This document shows positions 45,115 to 53,229 of a stretch of 53,636 nucleotides of DNA, in pieces. The DNA lies in assembly GCA_030154085.1 (NCBI GenBank), contig JASKKR010000011.1, positions 1 to 53,636 on the forward strand. The letters are read 5' to 3'. Source of the DNA: Candidatus Cloacimonadota bacterium. GTDB taxonomy: Bacteria; Cloacimonadota; Cloacimonadia; Cloacimonadales; Cloacimonadaceae. Each line of letters begins with the position of its first letter. The stretch's first letter is position 1. The notes beneath the pieces are model-generated. The model had not been told where the DNA came from. It did not search any database and worked only from the letters and a program-made list of their open reading frames with translations. The translations under genes and the position numbers were made by a program.

Positions 45115-46011
45115 CTATATGAGATTTCTTTCACAGAGGATAATCCCTCCCATCACTCCAGAACGATTGCCATAACCAGCCAATTCACAACGGAATGTCT
45201 CACGATGCGCTTGTGGCAGCAAGTGCCCTACTGCCTCCCTGATGCGATTTATGTTGTAAAGCCCCAGCTCCATGCCACCTCCACCGAGGACGATCAGCTC
45301 AGGATCCATGACTATCACAAGGTTTGCTAGCGCACGGATCAATACCTCTTCCCCTTCGGAAATAATCTTGTCCAGTTCATTTACATCTGATCTACGCTCG
45401 ATCAGCTCCGGTAAGAGACGATTCGCATATAATGAGCCTTGTGCCCGCAATCTACGATAGATACCATCTACTGAACTATACGCTTCCAAGCAACCGTGCT
45501 GCCCGCATGAGCAGGATTCTCCGCCGGGAACCATATTGCAGTGACCCAGCTCAGCAGCATAGCCATGGCTTCCATGATATATCTGCCCGTCCAACACCAT
45601 CCCGGAGCCGATTCCGCTTCCAACGGTCACTCCCATACAGCTCTCTGCTTTGTAATACTCTGCTTCTGCCAGGGTCATCAGATTGGCGTCATTATCGACA
45701 AAGATGGGTAAGTCAAGTTCAGCTGGTACCAGCTCTTTGGGTGACATCCCACTCAAAAAGGGAATATTGGGATTCACTCCTCTGATTATAGCTTCGGGCT
45801 GACTGATGGTTCCCGGACTGCCAATTCCGATTCCGGCTAGATCCCAGTCTGCAGCTTCCGCAAAGATATCCTCAAATATGCGGCTAAAGGTAGCCCGATC
45901 TTTAGATTGAAGGCGAATCGAAGCAAAATATTGTAAACCTTGTTTACTGTCTCCAATCCCATACTTTATGGAAGAAGCTCCAATATCTATTCCGAGATAT
46001 CTCTGTATCAT
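45115..46011 (-). CDS. ROK-family sugar kinase (glucokinase-like)
   Basis: From ATG 46011 (AGAGGTGAGG just upstream) the protein is 298 aa; a longer frame to 46095 has no ribosome site. It has the ATP loop GIDIGASSIKYG, SPGTI, FVDNDANLMTLAE, GTGIG-like SGIGSGMVLDG, and the zinc/ROK motif GHCNMVPGGESCSCGQHGCLE, with LGGGGM near the C-terminus. It lacks an N-terminal DNA-binding domain, so it is an enzyme rather than a regulator. The substrate is likely glucose or a related hexose, but not proven. Confidence 0.9.
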   Translation of the reverse strand: MIQRYLGIDIGASSIKYGIGDSKQGLQYFASIRLQSKDRATFSRIFEDIFAEAADWDLAGIGIGSPGTISQPEAIIRGVNPNIPFLSGMSPKELVPAELDLPIFVDNDANLMTLAEAEYYKAESCMGVTVGSGIGSGMVLDGQIYHGSHGYAAELGHCNMVPGGESCSCGQHGCLEAYSSVDGIYRRLRAQGSLYANRLLPELIERRSDVNELDKIISEGEEVLIRALANLVIVMDPELIVLGGGGMELGLYNINRIREAVGHLLPQAHRETFRCELAGYGNRSGVMGGIILCERNLI

Positions 46012-46344
46012 CCTCACCTCTTTAATTTTTCCATATTTACAATATGATTCTTTCTCGCCATTTACCAAGCCAGAAATGATCATCCAGCTAAGCATAAAAT
46101 TGTGTCCTTCTCAGTTGGCGGGGATAAGTAAGACTATGGTCTAACCAAGCATAATCTGGACATTTAGATAATTGTACTTGACGTAGAAACCAAGCTGGAG
46201 AAGAAAGTACTTAGCTGTATATTAATTCCATAGTGTGTAAAAACGAGGTTAGAAAGCGCTCCTCAAATAACTGAGAAACAATAAGTTGATATTTATGTCA
46301 ACACTTGCGACTCAACTAAATTTTCTAAAAAAGGATTGGAAATA
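46012..46344. other. 333-bp gene-free stretch between divergent ROK kinase and membrane methyltransferase genes
   Basis: An 18-bp imperfect palindrome GTTGATATTTATGTCAAC lies at 46285-46302, about 45 bp before the next start, and could be an operator. A TTGACG at 46178 has no adequate -10 partner. Nothing else is recognised. Confidence 0.4.
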
Positions 46345-46920
46345 ATGCCCAAAACAATTACCGATTTTGTCGCCAGAAACAGACTAAAAATCACTCGCAT
46401 TGTCATCATTGTGTGTGTAATCGGAATGTTGCTGAATGGAATAACAAGGACACACTTTCAATATCGCAATGCTACCATATTTATCATTGGATCAATATTA
46501 GTCATCCTGGGAAATTTAATTCGCTCCTGGGCAGCCGGAATCGTGCACAAAGGGAAAATATTGGCTGAGACCGGACCTTACAGTTTATGGAGACATCCTC
46601 TCTATTTTGGCTCAGCTATGATTGCTTTAGGCTTTGGTTTATTGCTAAACGATCCATTCTGTTGGGCTGGCATCATATTATTATTCCTAATCGTTTATCC
46701 CTCTACCATTAAAAAAGAAGAAAATGATATGAGAAATACCCATGGACAACATTGGGATGATTTCGCCCAAAAAGTAGGATATATTATTCCAAAACATATA
46801 GATTTTGCTAAGATATTCGATCGCTGGTCTTCTCGACAGTGGGCTAAAAATAAGGAATATAATTCACTGATCACATCATTTGTGGTTTGGCTTGTAATTT
46901 GGATATTAGGACTGCTATAG
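46345..46920 (+). CDS. isoprenylcysteine carboxyl methyltransferase-like membrane protein
   Basis: The 191 aa have about five membrane helices and the ICMT/PEMT motif ETGPYSLWRHPLYFG at about residues 73-87, followed by KKEENDM. The superfamily methylates isoprenylcysteine or phospholipids; in bacteria the substrate is mostly unknown. ATG 46345 is chosen because AAGGA lies about 9 bases upstream; a TTG three codons earlier is possible. It stands alone, with convergent transcription from the 47258 side. Confidence 0.82.
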   Translation: MPKTITDFVARNRLKITRIVIIVCVIGMLLNGITRTHFQYRNATIFIIGSILVILGNLIRSWAAGIVHKGKILAETGPYSLWRHPLYFGSAMIALGFGLLLNDPFCWAGIILLFLIVYPSTIKKEENDMRNTHGQHWDDFAQKVGYIIPKHIDFAKIFDRWSSRQWAKNKEYNSLITSFVVWLVIWILGLL

Positions 46921-46969
46921 ACCAATAATCTGGATTCATTTCCCCAATCTTGTCCCAAATTTAGAGCCG

Positions 46970-47069
46970 TAACTGCTTGCAAAAGTAGGGTTCTTGATGC
47001 CTCCCCCGTTTCTCCCCCATTTGAGAAGTGAGCAAGAAACGAGAAAATAAGGAGTTACAGCTTTGTGAA
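46970..47069 (+). repeat. 100-bp dispersed repeat, copy C
   Basis: Boundaries TAACTGCTTG to CTTTGTGAA, 100 bp as in copies A and B, and the same orientation. The stem is CCCGTTTCT (47005-47013) with AGAAACGAG (47035-47043), one mismatch at the base. It lies between two convergent genes. Confidence 0.85.
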
Positions 47070-47216
47070 CTGCATTTTGGTGCCATCAAAAAAATATAAT
47101 TATCTAATGATGACCGCCGCGACAAGAGACTTCAACCTACACAGTATCTCTTTCAATCTACGATCCTGCATCAGGATAGCTGCACCCATTTTTTGGGACC
47201 CAAATGCTGTTAGCAT

Positions 47217-47241
47217 TAAAAAACCCCGCTGATGAGCGGGG
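47217..47241 (-). terminator. intrinsic terminator of the flavin/Fe-S oxidoreductase operon
   Basis: On the minus strand CCCCGCT (47241-47235), loop CATC and AGCGGGG (47230-47224) are followed by at least six T. It is 16 bp after the stop of the 47258-50539 gene. The rest of the 337-bp gap 46921-47257 holds only copy C of the repeat. Confidence 0.92.
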
Positions 47242-47257
47242 CAGAGGAATATCATAT

Positions 47258-50200
47258 TCAAAAGGTCAAAGGTGTCTTTCTTAGTTCAAACAGTCTACTT
47301 AGATATTCACATATCGCAGCATCGGAGGACAGCGGTACATCTCTCAAACCTTTTTCCGGAGTACTCTGATATAAAGCCGGTTCATGCTTGGCAAAATCCC
47401 GAATCCGGTCCTGTGCCAGGGCATTCCAATGGGGAATATCGGCAGTAGCGGGGGATATCATACCCAGCATATAAAAGACTCTTAAAAGCTCATTTGTGAC
47501 CACTGATTTTTGGGGGTTCACAAAGTGAGATATCTTGCCCATATCTCCCAAAGCCATAGCTTCGACCTGCAGATAACTTGCGTTTGGCAAGATCATATCT
47601 GCAGAACATTCTTCTGGCTGATAGGAACTGATTGCTACACTAAAAGCTGCCTTTGTAAATGGTTCTTTGCCAAAGCAAAGGGCAAAATCCACATGCTGCT
47701 TTTGGGTAGCGCGGGGAGCCATATGCAGGAAACCGGAATGATTTTGATAATCGGTGGTCACCATTATCTGCTGGGTTTCTACAGTTTCCCAGATCACATG
47801 GGCTTGCTTTTCCGAGATGCGATTTTGATTGTAGATATACAGAGCATGGGGAGAAACTGGGAGTTTGTGAAGATCATCAAGGTTCTCGTCTGCAAACCTT
47901 GTAAAAGGAGAATCTTTGGGATACAAGACCAAGGTCAGCTTTTTGCCTTTACGTTGTTCGAGCCGGATCAAGGTTAGGAGGCTCTGATTTAGCTCACCGA
48001 CAACTACATATTCCTGATAGTCTTTGAGGCGACCAAAGGCATCTTCTTTGGGCTTTATGTCCAGATATGGATCACTAAAGCTAAAATAACTGGGATCAGC
48101 TGTCAGTTCGAGCTCCCAAGTTTTGGCTATCCGTTCGGCAATCAGCATTTCTTCCAGGCTCACATGTGGACTGATCTCCACACTGCGACTTTGAGCCAAT
48201 TCGAGTCTGGTTTGTAGCAATTCCAGTGCGTCTTGCCAACTGATCTGTTGATATTCATCTTCTAACTTGATTAAGGGAAGTTTAAGTTCTTCCTGCTGAC
48301 ATTGCCAGCCAAAGCGTCCCTTGAAACAGAGGTTTTTGCCGTTGAATCCGGGTTCATTTTTGGGGGTGCTGATCAGCGCGATCTCAGAAGCTTGCACTTG
48401 GACTTCGATGTCACAACCCACTCCACAAAGTCCGCAATTTTGGCGATATGAATCCTTAGGATGGGGATTGAGTTTGTAATACAGATTTCTTTCGACCAAT
48501 GCCCCCACAGGACATACGTCGATGCACTTCCCGCAGGCTAAGCACCCGGTCTTAGTCAAAGACTCGCCAAATTCGGGCGCCATCACCGCTGAAAATCCAC
48601 GATAGATAAAACCTAATACTCCTGCTCCCTGAATCTCGGCGCAGGTACGGATGCAGCGTCCACAATTGATGCATTTGTTTGCATCACGCACAATGAACGG
48701 ATGGCTGTAATCAATGGGATGCTTGCATATGCTTCCCAAAAAGCGATCAATCTCCACTTCAAATTGGCTGCAGTAATCTCTGAGAGCACAGCTTTCATTT
48801 ACTTGGCAGCCACACTCGATGCAACGGGCTGCTTCGGCTCTGGCTTCTGCTTCATTAAAGCCTAATTCCACTTCCTGAAAGCTCCCGCACGCTTTTTCAA
48901 GCGGAATCTCTCGCATCTTGACCCGAGAGAGACGGGTAAAAATGTCGTACTCCTTGGAATCAACGTCTGAAACCTTTTTTGCCTTCTTGGAATCAAATAC
49001 AAAGCGAGCTTTGGGCAATTCTCCCGTGCGTAGGAAAGAGTCAATCGCCTCGGATGCCTTACGACCATCAGCGATAGCTTCGATCGCCGTGGCAGCTCCC
49101 CGTTGAAAATCTCCACCAGCAAAGATTCTGCCCAATCCACTATACATATTTTCCTGATTTACGATAGCAGTCTGCCAACGCGAAATTGCAAGGCGATCCC
49201 CGTCAATCTCATTGTCTTTTTCTGCAAAAGTCTGCACTTCTGGCACTTGAGATATGGCAGCAATAATGCTATCAAAATGTTCCGTAAAAAATTCACCCGT
49301 AGGTTCAGGGCGGCGTCTACCACTCTTGTCAGGTTCTCCCAAGCGCATCTTTTCAATCTTTACTTCCGCAAGCTTCCCGTCTGTTCCTGCATATTCCACC
49401 GGGTTACAGAGAAAGAGAAAGTTCACTCCTTCATGTTCAGCAGCCTCGATTTCAAAATCTTCTGCTGGCATTTCAGCTTTGGTGCGGCGATAGATCACAG
49501 TGACTTCAGCGCCCAAGCGGATGCAGGTTCTGGCACAATCAATAGCGGTATTTCCGCCACCAACGATAGCCACTTTCTGCCCTATTTGTGGAGTATTCCC
49601 TTTGGCATGTGCCTTTAGAAAGTCCACTCCCAGAAAACATCCGGTAAGGTCACTTCCCGGCACTGGCATAGGCACCGCGTTTTGTGCTCCAATAGCCAAA
49701 TAAACAGCATCATAATCCTGGTTTAGTTGGCTCAGAAAGACATCTCTGCCCAGGACCTTGCCGGTGTGGATCTTCATCCCACTCATACACATCAATTCGA
49801 TCTCTTTATCCAAGATTGCCTTGGGTAGACGATATTCCGGAATTCCATAGCGTAGCCAGCCTCCGCAGGCTTCTTCTGCTTCAAATAAATCCACATCATG
49901 ACCCTCAATACTGAGGTAGTAGCCACAAGTGAGCCCACTGGGACCGCCGCCGATGATTGCCACCTTCTTTCCTGTTTTTGGTTTAGTCTCGGGAATATAT
50001 TGCCAATAATCGTTCAAATCTTCATCAGCGGCAAAACGCTTTAGCTGACGGATGGCAATAGCCTCTTCCACAATCTGCCGGCGACACTCTTCTTCACAAA
50101 AGGCTGGACATACTCTGCCGATGGAAAGCGGCATGGGGAGAGTCTCTTTGATCACCTTCACCGCTTCGTGATATTTACCATTGGCTATGAGAGACACATA

Positions 50201-50539
50201 GCTTTGGATGTCAACATGATCTGGACAGGCGACTTTGCAGGGCGCTTCGCAATCCGCATAGTGATTGCTGATGAGAAGTTCCAGTGCCATCTTACGTGCC
50301 GCCTTGATCTCATCGCTATCAGTGGTGATAATCATGCCGGGACTGATCTTGGTGCCACAGGATGTCACAAATCCTCTGCGACCTTCCACCTTGACAGCAC
50401 AAACCCAGCAAGATCCAAATGGATTTAGCTCTTCGTCATTACACAGGGTGGGAATTTGGATTCCTTCACGTCGAGCAAGCTCCAGGATCGTGATTCCTTC
50501 AGGAGCTTCTACGCTTTTTGAATTTAAAACTACTTGCAT
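47258..50539 (-). CDS. large Fe-S flavoprotein: [2Fe-2S] + GltD/NfnB-like + NuoG-like fusion (StnC-like)
   Basis: The 1093 aa have, in order: [2Fe-2S] ferredoxin domain (about 1-80; CNDEELNPFGSCWVC), an Fe-S helical domain (about 90-185; CEAPCKVACPDHVD, CPAFCEEECRR), FAD and NADPH domains (about 190-510; AIIGGGPSGLTCGYYL, AIVGGGNTAIDCAR, FAGGDF), a Cys motif CIECGCQVNESC, two [4Fe-4S] motifs (CINCGRCIRTC, CLACGKCIDVC), a further CGLCGVGCD..NLCFKG cluster and a molybdopterin-oxidoreductase-like tail (about 750-1093). The tail lacks a recognisable catalytic Cys/Sec region, so formate dehydrogenase activity is unlikely. With the NuoF and NuoE genes upstream, the set resembles the Sporomusa-type transhydrogenase. 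The start lies 5 bp after the NuoF-like stop. Confidence 0.88.
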   Translation of the reverse strand: MQVVLNSKSVEAPEGITILELARREGIQIPTLCNDEELNPFGSCWVCAVKVEGRRGFVTSCGTKISPGMIITTDSDEIKAARKMALELLISNHYADCEAPCKVACPDHVDIQSYVSLIANGKYHEAVKVIKETLPMPLSIGRVCPAFCEEECRRQIVEEAIAIRQLKRFAADEDLNDYWQYIPETKPKTGKKVAIIGGGPSGLTCGYYLSIEGHDVDLFEAEEACGGWLRYGIPEYRLPKAILDKEIELMCMSGMKIHTGKVLGRDVFLSQLNQDYDAVYLAIGAQNAVPMPVPGSDLTGCFLGVDFLKAHAKGNTPQIGQKVAIVGGGNTAIDCARTCIRLGAEVTVIYRRTKAEMPAEDFEIEAAEHEGVNFLFLCNPVEYAGTDGKLAEVKIEKMRLGEPDKSGRRRPEPTGEFFTEHFDSIIAAISQVPEVQTFAEKDNEIDGDRLAISRWQTAIVNQENMYSGLGRIFAGGDFQRGAATAIEAIADGRKASEAIDSFLRTGELPKARFVFDSKKAKKVSDVDSKEYDIFTRLSRVKMREIPLEKACGSFQEVELGFNEAEARAEAARCIECGCQVNESCALRDYCSQFEVEIDRFLGSICKHPIDYSHPFIVRDANKCINCGRCIRTCAEIQGAGVLGFIYRGFSAVMAPEFGESLTKTGCLACGKCIDVCPVGALVERNLYYKLNPHPKDSYRQNCGLCGVGCDIEVQVQASEIALISTPKNEPGFNGKNLCFKGRFGWQCQQEELKLPLIKLEDEYQQISWQDALELLQTRLELAQSRSVEISPHVSLEEMLIAERIAKTWELELTADPSYFSFSDPYLDIKPKEDAFGRLKDYQEYVVVGELNQSLLTLIRLEQRKGKKLTLVLYPKDSPFTRFADENLDDLHKLPVSPHALYIYNQNRISEKQAHVIWETVETQQIMVTTDYQNHSGFLHMAPRATQKQHVDFALCFGKEPFTKAAFSVAISSYQPEECSADMILPNASYLQVEAMALGDMGKISHFVNPQKSVVTNELLRVFYMLGMISPATADIPHWNALAQDRIRDFAKHEPALYQSTPEKGLRDVPLSSDAAICEYLSRLFELRKTPLTF

Positions 50540-50544
50540 CTATC

Positions 50545-52311
50545 TCATCCTTTTCTGATCGCATCAAATTTGCAGGCACTATAACAAGCACCACATTTTA
50601 TGCATTTATCTTGATCTATATGATGTACTTCTTTGACCTTGCCGGATATGCAGGATACTGGACATTTGCGGCTACAAGCGGTACAGCCGATGCACTTTTC
50701 CGGAATCACTTCATAACGCAAAAGAGCAGTACATACTCCAGCAGGACAGCGCTTTTCTTCGATGTGAGCGAGATATTCGTCTCTAAAGTAACGTAGAGTG
50801 GTCAAAACTGGATTCGGAGCAGTCTGTCCCAAGCCGCAAAGCGAACCTTTGATGATGTTTGACGCTAATTCTTCCAGCTTGTCTAAATCTTCCGGTTCTC
50901 CTTTACCTTCGGTAATGCGAGTCAAAATCTCCAGCATGCGACGGGTACCGATCCGGCAAAACGTGCATTTGCCGCAGGATTCATTCTGTGTGAAATTTAA
51001 GAAAAAGCGTGCTACATCGACCATACAGGTGCCACTATCCATGACCACCATCCCCCCGGAACCCATGATCGCTCCAGTCGCATTAATGGAATCATAATCG
51101 ACAATGGTATCCAAAAGTGAAGCCGGAATGCAGCCGCCAGAAGGTCCTCCCATCTGTACCGCCTTGAAAGGTTTGTCTGTCTTCATCCCGCCACCTACTT
51201 TGTAGATGACGTCTCGAAGCTCGATTCCCATGGGGACCTCTATGAGTCCACTGCCGGCAATCTTTCCCGCCAGCGCAAAGACCTTGGTTCCAGTGGAATT
51301 TTCGGTGCCAATCTTCCGAAAAGCACTTGAACCGTTATTTATTATATAGGTAATGTTTGCCCAGGTTTCCACATTATTAATGTTCGTGGGGCATCCCCAG
51401 AGACCTCGTTCGGCAGGAAACGGCGGACGAATCGTTGGCATTCCACGCTTGCCTTCGATAGACTGCATCAAAGCTGTTTCTTCTCCACAGACAAAAGCCC
51501 CCGCTCCCTCTTTGATATGGAGCTCAAAGCTAAAGTCGGAACCTAAAATGTTTTTCCCCAGATAACCTTTTTCTTCGGCTTTTTGGATCGCGATCGTGAG
51601 ATGTCGGATTGCCATCGGATATTCTGCCCGACAATATATATATCCTTCATCTGCTCCCATGGCGTAAGCACCGATGATCATGCCTTCAATCACATTGTGA
51701 GGATCCCCCTCCAGTGTACTCCGATCCATAAAAGCACCAGGATCTCCTTCATCTGCATTACAGATTACATATTTCTTCTTGCCTTGAGCACGAGCTGCAA
51801 AACTCCACTTAAGTCCGGTGGAAAATCCCGCACCACCTCTGCCCCGCAAACCGGAAGCCTTGACTTCTTCCACGACCTTTTCAGGATCCATCGTGAGTGC
51901 TTTTCTTAGCGCGGTATAGCCCCCATGAGCTTCATAATCATCGATAGACTTGGGGTCGATCACTCCACAATTTCTGAGAACGATGCGCGTCTGCCCCCGT
52001 AGAAGCTCATTATATTTACCGTCATAATGGTCTGCCAAGATGATGTTTGCATCTGGCAACTTGGCATCAAGGTAATCCCGCAGATGCTCTTCTACCTTCG
52101 CTGGATTCACAGCTCCTAAGGAGATTGTCCCCAGTTTCCCTCCGCTAAACTCTACGATCGGTTCTTCAAAACACATACCTATGCAAGCAGTACTGACCAA
52201 CTTAAAGCCTCCTGACTCTTTTTGGCGTCTTGCTAAAACCTCATAGACCTCACTTGCTCCGGCAGCAATCCCGCATGAAGCCATGCCGACTTTTACGGTA
52301 ATCTCGTTCAT
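50545..52311 (-). CDS. NuoF/HydB-type FMN NADH-binding subunit
   Basis: The 588 aa carry an N-terminal thioredoxin-like [2Fe-2S] domain (about 1-95; ASCGIAAG, TACIGMCFEEP), the NuoF core with GLRGRGGAGFSTGLKW (NADH/FMN), CNADEGDPGAFMDR, GAGAYICGEETAL-like (GAGAFVCGEETAL), the [4Fe-4S] site ESCGKCTFCRIGT, and two C-terminal [4Fe-4S] motifs (CIGCTACSRKCP and CIKCGACYSAC). This is the HydB/HndC layout of bifurcating hydrogenases and transhydrogenases. It overlaps the NuoE gene by 4 bp. It could partner the 1093-aa protein or the hydrogenase at 21124. Confidence 0.93.
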   Translation of the reverse strand: MNEITVKVGMASCGIAAGASEVYEVLARRQKESGGFKLVSTACIGMCFEEPIVEFSGGKLGTISLGAVNPAKVEEHLRDYLDAKLPDANIILADHYDGKYNELLRGQTRIVLRNCGVIDPKSIDDYEAHGGYTALRKALTMDPEKVVEEVKASGLRGRGGAGFSTGLKWSFAARAQGKKKYVICNADEGDPGAFMDRSTLEGDPHNVIEGMIIGAYAMGADEGYIYCRAEYPMAIRHLTIAIQKAEEKGYLGKNILGSDFSFELHIKEGAGAFVCGEETALMQSIEGKRGMPTIRPPFPAERGLWGCPTNINNVETWANITYIINNGSSAFRKIGTENSTGTKVFALAGKIAGSGLIEVPMGIELRDVIYKVGGGMKTDKPFKAVQMGGPSGGCIPASLLDTIVDYDSINATGAIMGSGGMVVMDSGTCMVDVARFFLNFTQNESCGKCTFCRIGTRRMLEILTRITEGKGEPEDLDKLEELASNIIKGSLCGLGQTAPNPVLTTLRYFRDEYLAHIEEKRCPAGVCTALLRYEVIPEKCIGCTACSRKCPVSCISGKVKEVHHIDQDKCIKCGACYSACKFDAIRKG

Positions 52312-52784
52312 TTCCCCTCCTCATACGCATAACGCTCAAGAATCCTAGAGATTCCATCTGGACTCAATTTGCCATAGGTAGTGTCATCAATCATGATCAC
52401 TGGAGCCAGCGAGCAACAGCCCAGACATGCAACTTCAGTCAGAGTAAATAGCATATCAGAAGTGGTGTCTTCTCCGTCTTCCAGTTCCAGTGCAGTCTTG
52501 AGCGCATCCTTGATCCCATCTGCATTAGATACATGACAAGCCGTGCCTTTACAAACGCGGATAATGTGCTTGCCTTGAGGTTTGAGCTTGAACATTGAGT
52601 AAAAGGTGGCAACCCCATATATCTCTGCAGCCGGAATATCCAGCTCGCGGGAAAGGTAGGCCATTGTGTCCTTAGAAAGATAGCCCATGATTTGCTGAAC
52701 TTCCTGTAATAGGGGGATCAAAATGCCGGGTTTGCCCCGATATTTCTTGATGCTTTCGGTAAGCTGAGAAAAGTCTTGTTCCAT
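52308..52784 (-). CDS. NuoE/HydC-type [2Fe-2S] subunit
   Basis: From ATG 52784 (AGAGGA about 7 bases upstream) the protein is 158 aa, family length. A longer frame to 52868 is Cys/Lys-rich and not NuoE-like. Residues include LLQEVQQIMGYL and the [2Fe-2S] ligands VCKGTACH and ACLGCCSLAP. It transfers electrons between the NuoF-like subunit and partners. First gene of the three-gene operon; its stop overlaps the next ATG. Confidence 0.93.
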   Translation of the reverse strand: MEQDFSQLTESIKKYRGKPGILIPLLQEVQQIMGYLSKDTMAYLSRELDIPAAEIYGVATFYSMFKLKPQGKHIIRVCKGTACHVSNADGIKDALKTALELEDGEDTTSDMLFTLTEVACLGCCSLAPVIMIDDTTYGKLSPDGISRILERYAYEEGK

Positions 52785-53229
52785 TGCATATCCTCTGATC
52801 TGAGCATTTGGCAAAAAGCTTTGTCCAAAAGCACAAAAGCAATTCACCTTTTTGGCGATAAATCTCAAAATAGGCTATATTGTCAAACAAAATGTAAACA
52901 AAGACTGCTTCGCATTATTGCTGTTTGTAAATATAAAGAGTCACCGAAAATTGCAAATCGGCTTTAGCGAGCGACGATCAGGGGACCCCATATCTGCCTA
53001 TTAATAGCATAAAAAATATCGTGGGAAGCAACGGGCAGTGTTCCCACGTATCGGAGGCATTATATGTATGGTCTGTAGGCTGTATTTAATTTGAGCTTTG
53101 GTTTGATTTCTGTTAGTAAAGATTCTTGCCTAATTTTATCATATTGAGCGGAAAGGACTTGACAACGGTTGCGAGACGTGTACAGTAGACCTATTAATTA
53201 ACAGTTGGGCAACCGAGAAGGAGATCAAG
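52785..53229. other. 445-bp divergent intergenic region
   Basis: It separates the minus-strand NuoE operon from the plus-strand gene at 53230. A minus-strand TTGACA (52886-52881) with a weak ATTTAT at 17 bases (52863-52858) may drive the operon. A hairpin CGTGGGAA (53020-53027) / TTCCCACG (53041-53048) with a 13-nt loop has no T-run. No gene is supported. Confidence 0.55.
53159..53186 (+). promoter_or_regulatory. probable promoter of the gene at 53230
   Basis: TTGACA (53159-53164), 16-base spacer, TACAGT (53181-53186; 4 of 6). It is 43 bp before the ATG, a reasonable leader length. Confidence 0.6.

Noticed and set aside
47258-50539. Formate dehydrogenase alpha subunit call for the 1093-aa protein
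   Set aside because: The cluster motif is similar, but the molybdopterin region lacks a recognisable catalytic Cys/Sec and is shorter, while a complete GltD-like module is present.
31388-52942. Shared AAATATAAAGAGTC at about 31390 and 52929
   Set aside because: Only 14 AT-rich bases match and the flanks differ; it is probably chance.
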